Made by a program: the position numbers and the translations under genes
DNA from: CAZWKQ01 sp964634005
Lineage (GTDB): Bacteria > Bacteroidota > Bacteroidia > Bacteroidales > JACABE01
Length of the DNA stretch: 64,000 nt
Direction of reading: 5' to 3'
NCBI GenBank assembly: GCA_964634005.1
Contig: CAZWKQ010000004.1
Coordinates: 62,001 to 126,000, forward strand
Notes under the pieces: model-generated
Seen by the model: the letters and a program-made list of their open reading frames with translations, nothing else
Told to the model about the DNA's origin: nothing
Database searches by the model: none
Shown: positions 34,474 through 43,345 of the stretch, piece by piece
Layout: the number at the start of each line of letters is the position of its first letter
Position numbering within the stretch: the first letter of the stretch is position 1

Positions 34474-35037
34474 CTAAATAATTGAAATAAAATTATTTGA
34501 TAAAAATGATTGAGGAGGTGGAGTAATGACTTCTTTAAATACTTTTTTATAATTTACTTCAAAATAAATATACGATGTTAACTGTGAATAATAGTCTGAT
34601 ATATTTACTTTAAAGGAGTTATAAACATATTGAAAGTTTATTTTTTTTAGCAATTGGAGAGTCTTAGCTTTTGAATTGTTTGCCGACAACTCCTTGTTTA
34701 TCTGACTATTAAGGTTAGCAAATAAAACTTCTTCTTTATGGTCATTAATGCAATAAAAAATAATATTTTCACCTTCAATTTTTGATCTTACGATATCATA
34801 CATATTACCTTTGTATCTAAACTCGTGTTTTTCAATCCATTTAACGCCCATACTTTTTTGAATTTTTCTGTCATTAGGAAATTTTAAAACAACGAGTTCA
34901 CATTCGGGTAATCCTTGCTTTATTGCCTTTTTAATTTGCTTTTTGACATCCCATTGCATAATTTTAAAAACAACAAAGAAGCCCGAAAATTGGAAAAACA
35001 TTAAGGTTAAAAGTAATATGGATATTGTTCTTTTCAA
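34474..35037 (-). CDS. Small exported or membrane-anchored protein of unknown function
   Basis: 187 residues. I do not recognise the family. An N-terminal hydrophobic stretch (residues 5-26) gives a signal peptide or anchor; the rest is basic and soluble, with KKQIKKAIKQGLPECELVVL near the front and a Pro-rich tail (TPPPQSF). A -7 promoter box lies 20 bases upstream. It is 197 bases before the C10 protease gene, same strand, and could belong to that module; the gap and the independent promoter of the pair leave this open. Confidence 0.65.
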   Translation of the reverse strand: MKRTISILLLTLMFFQFSGFFVVFKIMQWDVKKQIKKAIKQGLPECELVVLKFPNDRKIQKSMGVKWIEKHEFRYKGNMYDIVRSKIEGENIIFYCINDHKEEVLFANLNSQINKELSANNSKAKTLQLLKKINFQYVYNSFKVNISDYYSQLTSYIYFEVNYKKVFKEVITPPPQSFLSNNFISII

Positions 35038-35056
35038 TTTTAAATTAAAAATATTG

Positions 35057-35064
35057 CAAATATA
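35057..35064 (-). promoter_or_regulatory. -7 promoter box of the small exported-protein gene
   Basis: Minus-strand TATATTTG matches TAnnTTTG between parE and this gene. No -33 TTTG at the right distance. Confidence 0.45.
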
Positions 35065-35085
35065 ACATTTTTATATTTAAACAGG

Positions 35086-36948
35086 TTAAGCAACAGTTTT
35101 ACTTAAAATCTCAAAATTGTCGATTTCAATTCTTAAATTATCAATAATAAAATTTTGCCTTTCGGGAGTATTCTTTCCCATATAAAATGACAGAATTTCT
35201 TTGATTGATGAATCCTTTTTAAGAATAACCGGTTCAAGTCGGATATTAGGGCCAATAAAATGTTTAAATTCCTCGGGAGAAATTTCACCTAACCCTTTAA
35301 ATCGTGTTATTTCGGGATTAGAACCTAATTGTGAAATTGCATTTACTCTTTCTTCTTCGGAATAACAATAAATGGTTTTTTGTTTATTTCTAACTCTGAA
35401 AAGCGGAGTTTGCAGTATATACAAATGCCCTGATTTTACGAGGTCGGGGAAAAACTGCAGAAAGAAAGTAAGCAAAAGCAAGCGTATGTGCATTCCATCA
35501 ACATCGGCATCAGTGGCAATAACAACATTATTGTACCTGAGATTATCAAGGTCTTCATCGATGTTAAGTGCGGCTTGCAACAGGTTAAACTCTTCATTTT
35601 CATAAACAACCCTTTTTGTGAGTCCGTAACAATTAAGAGGTTTACCTTTAAGACTAAAAACGGCCTGAGTATTCACATCTCTCGATTTAGTGATTGAGCC
35701 GCTTGCCGAGTCCCCCTCTGTAATGAAAAGTGTAGTCTCTAACCTTCTCTCATCATTGCTGTTGTAGTGGATACGACAATCACGAAGTTTTTTATTGTGT
35801 AAACTAACTTTTTTGACACTTTCGCGTGCCGATTTTTTAATATTTGCAAGCTCTTTGCGTTCTTTCTCCGATTGTAATATTTTTCGGAGAAGCAATTCGG
35901 CAGTTTCGGTATTTATATGTAAATAATTATCGAGATTTCGCTTTACTATGTCAATTATATAATTTCTAACGGTTGTCGTGCTTTCGGGAGCAAGATAAAC
36001 AGACCCTAATTTTGTTTTGGTTTGCGATTCGAAAACAGGTTCCTGAATTTTTATACTTAAAGCAGCTACTATTGAACTTCTTATATCACTTGGTTCAAAA
36101 TCCTTTTTATAGAACTCACGAATTGTTTTAACTATCGCTTCTCTGAAAGCAGCCTGATGAGTTCCCCCTTGGGTAGTATGCTGGCCGTTTACAAATGAAA
36201 AATACTCTTCAATATATTGATTTGAACTGTGTGAGAATGCAAACTCAAAGTCGTCTTCCTTAATATGAATTATAGGATATAAAGTAGAGCCATTAATATT
36301 ACTTTCGAGCAAATCGAGCAATCCGTTCTTTGCAATCATCTTATTGCCGTTGAAAATTAAGCTTAAACCGTTGTTCAGATAAGCGTAATTCCAGAACATT
36401 TTTTCCAAATATTCGTCAATAAAATGATAATTGCCGAATATTTCCGCATCGGGGATGAAACTTACAATAGTGCCGTTTCTTAAATCACACGGAACTGTTT
36501 CATAATCATTAACTAATTTTCCTTTACTAAATTCTACAACTTTAGTTTTCCCCTCACGAATTGACTGAACACGAAAATAAGATGACAAAGCATTAACTGC
36601 TTTTGTTCCTATTCCGTTCAATCCTACCGATTTCTGAAAAACATTCGAATCGTATTTAGCTCCGGTATTTATTTTCGAAACACAATCAATAACCTTTCCC
36701 AATGGCATACCTCTGCCGTAGTCTCTTATAGTAACTTTTTTCTCTTGAATAGTAATTTCAATACTTCTTCCTGCCCCCATAACAAACTCATCAATGGCAT
36801 TATCAACAATCTCCTTTACAAGCACATATATCCCGTCATCCTGTGATGCCCCATCTCCAAGTTTTCCGATATACATACCGGGTCGTAAACGAATATGTTC
36901 GTTCCAATCGAGCGATTTTATGCTTTCTTCGTTATAATCTACAGCCAT
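35086..36948 (-). CDS. parE: DNA topoisomerase IV subunit B
   Basis: ATPase subunit of the type II topoisomerase that decatenates chromosomes. Start at 36948 (MAVDYNEESIKSLDW), 620 residues. A frame extends to a TTG at 36966, but that codon is part of the -7 promoter box, so it cannot be translated from this promoter. GHKL ATPase motifs: EIVDNAIDE, DYGRGMP, GLNGIGTKAVNALS. Toprim: TEGDSASG and DADVDGMHIR. RPGMYIGKLGDGASQDDGIY at the N-terminus is typical of Bacteroidota ParE rather than GyrB. parC is not adjacent in the window. Confidence 0.9.
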   Translation of the reverse strand: MAVDYNEESIKSLDWNEHIRLRPGMYIGKLGDGASQDDGIYVLVKEIVDNAIDEFVMGAGRSIEITIQEKKVTIRDYGRGMPLGKVIDCVSKINTGAKYDSNVFQKSVGLNGIGTKAVNALSSYFRVQSIREGKTKVVEFSKGKLVNDYETVPCDLRNGTIVSFIPDAEIFGNYHFIDEYLEKMFWNYAYLNNGLSLIFNGNKMIAKNGLLDLLESNINGSTLYPIIHIKEDDFEFAFSHSSNQYIEEYFSFVNGQHTTQGGTHQAAFREAIVKTIREFYKKDFEPSDIRSSIVAALSIKIQEPVFESQTKTKLGSVYLAPESTTTVRNYIIDIVKRNLDNYLHINTETAELLLRKILQSEKERKELANIKKSARESVKKVSLHNKKLRDCRIHYNSNDERRLETTLFITEGDSASGSITKSRDVNTQAVFSLKGKPLNCYGLTKRVVYENEEFNLLQAALNIDEDLDNLRYNNVVIATDADVDGMHIRLLLLTFFLQFFPDLVKSGHLYILQTPLFRVRNKQKTIYCYSEEERVNAISQLGSNPEITRFKGLGEISPEEFKHFIGPNIRLEPVILKKDSSIKEILSFYMGKNTPERQNFIIDNLRIEIDNFEILSKTVA

Positions 36949-36963
36949 TTCCGATTTTTTTGG

Positions 36964-36971
36964 CAAAATTA
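36964..36971 (-). promoter_or_regulatory. -7 promoter box of parE
   Basis: Minus-strand TAATTTTG, 16 bases before the ATG at 36948. It contains the TTG that would begin the longer reading frame, so it decides the start. Confidence 0.55.
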
Positions 36972-37117
36972 ATAAAAGCTAATAATAAAAGGGTTAATTA
37001 TGTTGAAATTTTATCAACTTAACATTGTTAAACCAATAAGTTAAATCAAATTATCGAATAACAAATAATTATTAAAATTAAATTTACATCAATAGCTATC
37101 GGGATATTAATATTGCG

Positions 37118-37125
37118 TACCTTTG
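37118..37125 (+). promoter_or_regulatory. -7 promoter box of typA
   Basis: TACCTTTG matches TAnnTTTG, 36 bases before the ATG at 37161. It lies inside the longer possible frame that begins with TTG at 37113, which argues against that start. Confidence 0.6.
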
Positions 37126-37160
37126 CAGACTTAAAAAAAACAGGGAAAACACAAAAAATT

Positions 37161-38969
37161 ATGCAGAATATCAGAAACATAGCTATAATTGCTCACGTTG
37201 ATCACGGCAAAACTACACTTGTCGACAGAATTTTACATCAGGTAAGATTATTCAGAGATAATCAGAATATGGGCGATTTAATATTAGACAGTAATGATTT
37301 GGAGAGAGAAAGAGGAATTACAATTTTATCGAAAAATGTTTCTGTTAGATACAAAGGAGTAAAAATAAATATAATAGACACCCCGGGACACAGCGATTTT
37401 GGCGGAGAAGTTGAAAGAGTTTTAAATATGGCAGACGGTGTACTTTTGTTAGTAGATGCTTTTGAAGGTCCAATGCCGCAAACTCGTTTCGTATTACAAA
37501 AGGCTCTGGCTCTGAACCTAATGCCTATAGTAGTTATCAATAAAGTCGATAAACCAAATTGCGACCCTGTAGCAGCTCAGGAAGCTGTTTTTGAACTGAT
37601 GTTTAACCTTAATGCTACCGAAGAACAACTAAATTTCCCTACGGTTTTCGGTTCTTCAAAAAATGGTTGGATGTCGAGCGATTGGAAAGTTCCTACTCAA
37701 GACATAAGCTATCTTTTAGATACAATTATTGAACATATTCCTGCACCAAAATACAATGAAGGGAGTTTGCAGTTACAAATAACTTCGCTTGACTACTCTT
37801 CTTATGTAGGAAGAATTGCCGTAGGACGCTTATCAAGAGGAATTTTGCGTTGGGGAATGAATGTTTCGCTTGTAAAACGCAATGGAGATATCATTAAATC
37901 AAAAGTTAAAGAATTATATGTTTTTGAAGGACTCGGAAAAGAAAAAATGAAATCGGATGTGTATCCGGGAGAAATATGTGCAGTTTTGGGAATTGATGAC
38001 TTTGAAATTGGCGATACCATTGCTGATTACGAAGCACCTGAAGCAATGGCTCCAATAACAATCGACGAGCCTACAATGAGTATGCTTTTTACTATAAACA
38101 ACTCACCTTTTTACGGCAAAGAAGGCAAATTCGTTACTTCAAGACATTTAAGAGAAAGATTAAACAAAGAACTTGAAAAGAATTTAGCTCTAAGAATAGA
38201 AGAAACAGATTCAACCGATTCGCTTATTGTTTACGGAAGAGGTATTCTTCATTTATCGATACTTATAGAAACAATGCGTAGAGAAGGTTACGAATTGCAG
38301 GTTGGTCAACCTCAGGTTATTATCAAAGAAATTGACGGTGTTAAATGTGAACCTGTTGAATATCTTACTGTTCATGCACCTGAAACATCTGCAGGTAAAG
38401 TAATTGAATTGGTTACCCAACGAAAAGGAGAAATTGTAAAAATCGAAACCAAATCAGACAGGTTACACCTTGAGTTTTCAATACCTTCACGCGGAATTAT
38501 CGGCCTACGCAGCTCAATACTTACATTAACCGAAGGCGAAGCAATAATGGCTCACCGTTTCAAGGCTTTTGAACCATGGAAAGGCGATATACTTTCGAAA
38601 AGAAACGGTGCTTTAATAGCAATGGAAACAGGCACTGCCATACCTTATGCAATAGACAAACTTCAGGATAGAGGTAAGTTTTTTATAAACCCAAATGAAC
38701 AAGTTTATGCCGGACAGGTAATTGGTGAGCATATCAGAAATGACGACCTTGTTATAAATGTTACTAAAACCAAGAAACTTACAAATATGAGAGCATCGGG
38801 GTCTGACGATAAGGTTATGATAATTCCTGCCATTAAGTTTTCTTTGGAAGAATACATGGAATACATCTCAGATGACGAATACTTGGAAATAACACCTTTA
38901 TCGTTAAGACTAAGAAAAATTTTACTCGATGAAAATGAAAGAAAAAGAATGAGAAAAAATGCAGAATAA
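37161..38969 (+). CDS. typA: Ribosome-associated GTPase TypA/BipA
   Basis: Translational GTPase affecting ribosome assembly and stress adaptation. Start at 37161 (MQNIRNIAIIAHVDHGKTT), 602 residues, the normal length. G1 AHVDHGKTT, switch II DTPGHSDFGGEVE, G4 NKVDKP, then EF-G-like domains II and III, domain V and the BipA-specific C-terminus containing GTAIPYAIDKLQDRGKFF. A frame reaches 37113 but its start overlaps the promoter. The transcript ends at the terminator at 38968. Confidence 0.96.
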   Translation: MQNIRNIAIIAHVDHGKTTLVDRILHQVRLFRDNQNMGDLILDSNDLERERGITILSKNVSVRYKGVKINIIDTPGHSDFGGEVERVLNMADGVLLLVDAFEGPMPQTRFVLQKALALNLMPIVVINKVDKPNCDPVAAQEAVFELMFNLNATEEQLNFPTVFGSSKNGWMSSDWKVPTQDISYLLDTIIEHIPAPKYNEGSLQLQITSLDYSSYVGRIAVGRLSRGILRWGMNVSLVKRNGDIIKSKVKELYVFEGLGKEKMKSDVYPGEICAVLGIDDFEIGDTIADYEAPEAMAPITIDEPTMSMLFTINNSPFYGKEGKFVTSRHLRERLNKELEKNLALRIEETDSTDSLIVYGRGILHLSILIETMRREGYELQVGQPQVIIKEIDGVKCEPVEYLTVHAPETSAGKVIELVTQRKGEIVKIETKSDRLHLEFSIPSRGIIGLRSSILTLTEGEAIMAHRFKAFEPWKGDILSKRNGALIAMETGTAIPYAIDKLQDRGKFFINPNEQVYAGQVIGEHIRNDDLVINVTKTKKLTNMRASGSDDKVMIIPAIKFSLEEYMEYISDDEYLEITPLSLRLRKILLDENERKRMRKNAE

Positions 38970-39003
38970 AAAAAGGGGTGTGCGAATACACCCCTTTTTT
39001 TAT
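38968..39003. terminator. Bidirectional terminator between typA and rny
   Basis: GGGGTGT (38975-38981) pairs with ACACCCC (38988-38994), flanked by seven As on one side and seven or more Ts on the other, so it can stop transcription from both converging genes. Confidence 0.88.
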
Positions 39004-39017
39004 TATAATACTATCAA

Positions 39018-40559
39018 CTACTTAGCATAGCTTATAGCGCGCGTTTCTCTGATAACAGTAATTTTTATCTGTCCGGGATACGTCATTTCTTCCTGAATTT
39101 TGTGCGATAAATCAACAGAAAGCTGATTTGCTTCAGCATCGGTCATTTTATCGGCACCCACTATAACCCTAAGCTCTCTACCTGCTTGAATTGCATAAGT
39201 TTTAACAACACCCGGGTACGATAATGCCAATTCTTCAAGATTATTCAGTCGGTTTATATAGGCGTCAACAACCTCTCTTCTTGCTCCGGGTCTTGCTCCT
39301 GAAATAGCATCGCATACTTGAACAATAGGAGCAATAAGAGTTTCCATTTCAATTTCGTCGTGATGTGAACCTATAGCATTGCATACTTCGGGTTTTTCTT
39401 TGTATTTCTCGGCAAGTTTCATACCTAAAATTGCATGTGGAAGATCAGGCTCATTATCAGGAACTTTGCCGATATCGTGCAACAAACCGGCTCTTTTTGC
39501 AAGTTTTGGATTCAGACCTAATTCGGCAGCCATTGTAGCACATAAATTTGCTACTTCCTTTGAATGTTGGAGTAAGTTTTGACCGTAAGAAGAACGATAT
39601 TTCATTTTACCAACCAATCGAATAAGTTCGTGGTGCATATTCAGTATTCCAAGATCAATAGTTGTACGTTTACCGATTTCTACTATTTCCTGTTCAATTT
39701 GTTTTTTAACTTTTGCAACAACCTCTTCTATTCTGGCAGGATGTATTCTGCCGTCGGTTACTAATTTGTGTAACGACAGTCTTGCAATTTCCCTTCTAAC
39801 AGGGTCGAAACCAGAAATAATAATAGCATCGGGCGAATCATCAATAATTATTTCAACGCCGGTAAGCGATTCTAAAGTTCTGATATTTCTTCCTTCTCTT
39901 CCTATTATCCTACCCTTTACTTCATCGCTTTCGAGATTGAAAACAGAAACAGAGTTCTCGATAGCATGCTCTACTGCAGTTCGTTGTATGGTTTCAATAA
40001 CAATTTTTTTCGCTTCGATATTTGCAGTAATTTTAGCTTCATCCATTACATCTTTTATAAGATTCATGGCATCGTTCTTAGCTTCTTCTTTTAGTGTATC
40101 AATAAGTTGTTCTTTAGCCTCTTTTGCAGTAAGTCCGGCTATAAGTTCGAGTTTTTCAACCTGACTTTTGTGAATTTTTTCGAGTTCAGCTTGTTTTTTG
40201 TTTACAATTTCAAGTTGACTGTTTAAATTTTCTTTTAAAGCATTAAGTTCGTTCTGTTTACGTTGAACCTCTTCATACTTTTGCGATAAAGCGGTTTCTT
40301 TTTGTTTAATTCTGTTTTCGGCTTTTAAAATATTGTTATTCTTTTCTTGAATAACTTTTTCGTGTTCAGCCTTTAACTGTAAAAATTTTTCTTTAGCCTG
40401 TAAAATTTTTTCTTTTTTGATAACTTCAGCCTTTTCTTCGGCTTCAATTAAAATTTTCTGGCTTTTTTTATCTACAATTTTTCTTAATACCGTGGTTGCT
40501 AAAATAGCACCGAGCATTAAAGTAAATAAAGCAATAATAATTGTAACAATTACACTCAT
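39018..40559 (-). CDS. rny: Ribonuclease Y
   Basis: Membrane-anchored endoribonuclease that initiates mRNA decay. Start at 40559 (MSVIVTIIIALFTL), 513 residues; a longer frame to 40625 has an unlikely N-terminus running into the preceding RNA gene. Order: membrane helix (about 3-25), long coiled coil (about 30-190), KH domain with GREGRNIRTLESLTGVEI, HD domain with LLHDIGKV near residue 345, and the C-terminal RNase Y domain (YPGQIKITVIRETRA). It lies downstream of zapA and the 6S-like RNA on the same strand. Confidence 0.96.
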   Translation of the reverse strand: MSVIVTIIIALFTLMLGAILATTVLRKIVDKKSQKILIEAEEKAEVIKKEKILQAKEKFLQLKAEHEKVIQEKNNNILKAENRIKQKETALSQKYEEVQRKQNELNALKENLNSQLEIVNKKQAELEKIHKSQVEKLELIAGLTAKEAKEQLIDTLKEEAKNDAMNLIKDVMDEAKITANIEAKKIVIETIQRTAVEHAIENSVSVFNLESDEVKGRIIGREGRNIRTLESLTGVEIIIDDSPDAIIISGFDPVRREIARLSLHKLVTDGRIHPARIEEVVAKVKKQIEQEIVEIGKRTTIDLGILNMHHELIRLVGKMKYRSSYGQNLLQHSKEVANLCATMAAELGLNPKLAKRAGLLHDIGKVPDNEPDLPHAILGMKLAEKYKEKPEVCNAIGSHHDEIEMETLIAPIVQVCDAISGARPGARREVVDAYINRLNNLEELALSYPGVVKTYAIQAGRELRVIVGADKMTDAEANQLSVDLSHKIQEEMTYPGQIKITVIRETRAISYAK

Positions 40560-40609
40560 TTTAGTACAAAAATTAGTTAGTAAATATATTGATTTGACAG
40601 TGTTGAAAT

Positions 40610-40808
40610 AAAAAAAAACCCGCAATTGATTTTTTGGGTGTAGTAAACCCCAAAAATATACTTATAGGGCTGCCAGAAACATCAAACGTCCACTGTCTCA
40701 AAAAAATGAGAACCTGCAAGCAGGTTGAGGCCTGTTTTTAATCCCTTTGAGCTTATCCCTAATGATTGTAATGTTGAGTTTACAAACTGAAATAAATCAA
40801 TGCGGGTA
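40610..40808 (-). ncRNA. ssrS: 6S RNA (ssrS)-like transcript
   Basis: About 199 bases between zapA and rny with a rod-like fold. Closing stem: ACCCGCA-TTGATT (from 40807) with AATCAATTGCGGGT, followed by a nine-T run (40618-40610), so it doubles as a terminator. Second stem: GTAAACTC with GGGTTTAC. Then an internal bubble, TAGGG with CCCTA, and terminal hairpins including AACCTGC/GCAGGTT. Length, closing stem, central bubble and position next to zapA all fit 6S RNA, which binds RNA polymerase and lowers transcription. Sequence homology could not be tested. Ends are estimated. A GAAA-loop hairpin (40808-40821) abuts the 5' end. Confidence 0.68.
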
Positions 40809-40856
40809 TATCTTTCGATATGTGTATAAAATTTTCAAAGAACGCGCCTTCTAATT

Positions 40857-41144
40857 TTACGATATATTTTCACTTAATACTTTGTCAATTTCTTTTAATT
40901 TTATTTCCAACTCTTTATCTCTAAATTCTGCTTCTTCCTCCAGCTTCAATGTGCTTGTTGTGTATTGTAAAGCTACCATTGCCAACAAATCCTGTTTATC
41001 CTTAAAAGCATAATTTTGAGCATATTCCATCAATTTCTCTGACAACAATTTGGTTGCTTTTCTGAAAATCTCTTCCTCTTCTCTTTCTATCGTAAGCTTG
41101 TAATGCCTGTCTGCTATCCTCACCGTTATCGAGATTTCACTCAT
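40857..41144 (-). CDS. zapA: Cell division protein ZapA
   Basis: FtsZ-ring stabiliser. 95 residues, the usual small size. The N-terminal ISITVRIADRHYKLTIEREEEE is the ZapA beta-hairpin and dimer part, followed by a long helix with KQDLLAMVALQYTTSTLKLE. It lies 20 bases after a coiled-coil gene that is commonly paired with it in Bacteroidota, and before the 6S-like RNA, as zapA and ssrS are in several other groups. Confidence 0.88.
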   Translation of the reverse strand: MSEISITVRIADRHYKLTIEREEEEIFRKATKLLSEKLMEYAQNYAFKDKQDLLAMVALQYTTSTLKLEEEAEFRDKELEIKLKEIDKVLSENIS

Positions 41145-41164
41145 ACAACCTTTTTATAATATAT

Positions 41165-41452
41165 CTATTTATTTAAAAGACCTATACACTTATCTATTTC
41201 CCGCAGCATTTCGTTAATCTTGACTTTTTGTTCAAAAGTATTTGAACTGCCTTCTAACGATTTTGCTATTTTCAACACTTTAATTTTTTCTTCTAGCTCT
41301 TTTATTATTTTTTTTTGTTCTTCAATTATTTGTTCGTACTCTTTATTTTTGTCATTTAATATCTTATTCTCTTCATCTAACCTTTTGTTTGTATTTATAA
41401 GCTTTCTTAGTTTATATTCTACTCCTGACAATAAGAGTTTTAATTCATGCAT
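41165..41452 (-). CDS. Small coiled-coil protein upstream of zapA
   Basis: 95 residues, almost all coiled coil (about 8-65), with heptads rich in Lys, Glu and Ile, then a short helical tail (EQKVKINEMLREIDKCIGLL). No enzyme motif. It resembles a ZapB-like divisome partner in form and position, but this cannot be shown by sequence alone. Co-transcribed with zapA from the promoter at 41485-41516. Confidence 0.7.
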   Translation of the reverse strand: MHELKLLLSGVEYKLRKLINTNKRLDEENKILNDKNKEYEQIIEEQKKIIKELEEKIKVLKIAKSLEGSSNTFEQKVKINEMLREIDKCIGLLNK

Positions 41453-41484
41453 AAAAAATTAATTATCCCCTCACAATTGTTCTA

Positions 41485-41516
41485 CAAAAATACATTATTT
41501 TTTCTCAAAAAACAAG
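41485..41516 (-). promoter_or_regulatory. Promoter of the coiled-coil/zapA unit
   Basis: Minus-strand -33 CTTG (41513-41516), 20-base spacer, -7 TATTTTTG (41485-41492). Near-consensus Bacteroidota promoter; predicted start about 25 bases before the ATG at 41452. Confidence 0.6.
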
Positions 41517-41588
41517 TAGAAAAACATCTTGATTTCTTAAAATTTTATAATTCGATATCTTCAACAAACATAACTTACAACAATACTT

Positions 41589-42026
41589 TTACTGTTTTGT
41601 TTCATTGTCTTTTATATAAAATCTTATCGGCATAATCATTTGAAATCTTACGTTATTTCCACCCGATTTTGCCGGTATCCAGTTTGGCATAAGTTTTACA
41701 ACTCTCACTGCTTCTTCATCACATCCTCCTCCAATACCTTTGTTTACTTTAACATTTGTAATTTTTCCGTCCGATTCGACAATAAAAGATATATATACAG
41801 TACCCATAATGTTCTTATCCTGAGCCTCCTGAGGATATTGCAGATTTTTTGAAATGAATTTAATCCGTTTTTCCTCTCCTCCCGGAAATTTGGGATATGA
41901 ATCGACTTTTACAAAAATATTATCAGAATTATCGGTTTTCTGATTTTGAGAATAAACAAACTTATTCGAAATAAATGCCAATAAAATTGTTATTATTATG
42001 TATTTAAACCATTTCATTTTTTTCAA
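41589..42026 (-). CDS. TonB C-terminal domain protein
   Basis: 145 residues. One N-terminal hydrophobic segment (about 7-24, ending YSQ) followed directly by a TonB C-terminal domain (about 50-140): QYPQEAQDKNIMGTVYISFIVESDG is its core (read in parts), with GGGCDEEAVRVVKLMPNWIPA and FQMIMPIRF. It lacks the long Pro-rich spanning region of a classical TonB, so it may be a periplasmic relative, not an energy transducer. Two N-terminal ATGs (MKK and MKW) are possible. Divergent from the DUF2851 gene. Confidence 0.82.
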   Translation of the reverse strand: MKKMKWFKYIIITILLAFISNKFVYSQNQKTDNSDNIFVKVDSYPKFPGGEEKRIKFISKNLQYPQEAQDKNIMGTVYISFIVESDGKITNVKVNKGIGGGCDEEAVRVVKLMPNWIPAKSGGNNVRFQMIMPIRFYIKDNETKQ

Positions 42027-42067
42027 TTTTGTGGTAAAATTAATATTTTTACAGCAAATATTTATAT

Positions 42068-43342
42068 ATGACTGAAGAATTTATTCATTACTTATGGAAA
42101 TACAAATTATTAAAAGGTGATTTAACTCTGGTTACAGGTGAAAATTTCCAAGTAATAAACACAGGAATTAATAATAAAGATGCCGGTCCCGACTTTTTAA
42201 ATGCCAAAGTCAGAATAAATAATGTTACTTGGGCAGGAAACATTGAGATACATGTAAATTCATCCGATTGGTATGCTCATAATCATCAAAACGATAAATC
42301 TTACGACAATATAATTCTTCATGTAGTTTATAACAATAATTCAACTGTAAAACGAGAAAACGGAGAAATAATCCCAACTTTGGAAATTAAAGACAAATTT
42401 GACTCTTCTTTGTTTGAAAATTATCAAAATATAATTGCATCGAAAAACTGGATTCCGTGCGAGAAACAATTTAACAAAATCGAACCTGCGTATTTTAATA
42501 TGTGGCTCGAACGTATTGTTATTGAACGCATTGAAAGAAAAGTAGAAGATTTGCGACAAAAATTTTATTTTAACAAACTCGACTGGGAACAAACATTTTA
42601 TGAATCAATAGCAAGAGGTTTCGGATTTAAACTAAACTCAGAACCATTTGAAATGTTGGCAAAATCTATACCTCTTTCGTGCCTTGCAAAACATATAAAC
42701 GATGAAACTCAAATAAACGCACTTATTTTCGGACAAGCCGGATTACTAAATGACAAATACACCGACTCTTATCCTCAAAATCTATACAGTGAATACACTT
42801 TTTTAAGAAAAAAATATAATTTAAAACCATTACAATCGAATTTATGGAGGTTTTTAAGAATAAGACCAAATAATTTTCCCACTGTAAGACTTTCGCAATT
42901 TGCTCAGTTAATATTCAAATCAAGAAAATTGTTTTCAAAAATTATAGAAGCAGAGGATTACGATACCCTTAACCAGCTTTTTAAGGTTAAAGCATCGTCT
43001 TATTTTGACAATCACTTTTTGTTTGATGAAAAAGTTGCCGTTTCAAAGGAAAAACAACTCGGGAAGTCTGCTATTGATTTACTTGTAATTAATGTAGTTG
43101 TACCTTTTCTTTTTCTTTATTCTATTGAAAAGGATGACCCATTATACAAAAACAGAGCATTAAAAATTATTGAGAACATAAAACCGGAATCGAATTCAAC
43201 AATCAAAAAATGGGCATCATTAGGTTTTAAGGCTGAAAATTCAATGCAATCACAAGCTTTACTTGAGTTGACGGAAAAATATTGTTTTAACAAAAGATGT
43301 CTTGATTGCGTTGTGGGTGTTAAAATATTAAATAATGAATAA
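42068..43342 (+). CDS. DUF2851 family protein
   Basis: 424 residues, cytoplasmic. The N-terminal block INTGINNKDAGPDFLNAKV, WAGNIEIHVNSSDW and NIILHVVY identifies DUF2851, a Bacteroidota-enriched family of unknown function. The acidic and His residues in this block (D in AGPDF, E-H in IEIHV, H in LHVVY) look like a nuclease-type active site, which is inference. The C-terminus ends with a Cys pair (CFNKRCLDCVVG). It ends 3 bases before the broken AbgT gene. Confidence 0.85.
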   Translation: MTEEFIHYLWKYKLLKGDLTLVTGENFQVINTGINNKDAGPDFLNAKVRINNVTWAGNIEIHVNSSDWYAHNHQNDKSYDNIILHVVYNNNSTVKRENGEIIPTLEIKDKFDSSLFENYQNIIASKNWIPCEKQFNKIEPAYFNMWLERIVIERIERKVEDLRQKFYFNKLDWEQTFYESIARGFGFKLNSEPFEMLAKSIPLSCLAKHINDETQINALIFGQAGLLNDKYTDSYPQNLYSEYTFLRKKYNLKPLQSNLWRFLRIRPNNFPTVRLSQFAQLIFKSRKLFSKIIEAEDYDTLNQLFKVKASSYFDNHFLFDEKVAVSKEKQLGKSAIDLLVINVVVPFLFLYSIEKDDPLYKNRALKIIENIKPESNSTIKKWASLGFKAENSMQSQALLELTEKYCFNKRCLDCVVGVKILNNE

Positions 43343-43345
43343 TGT

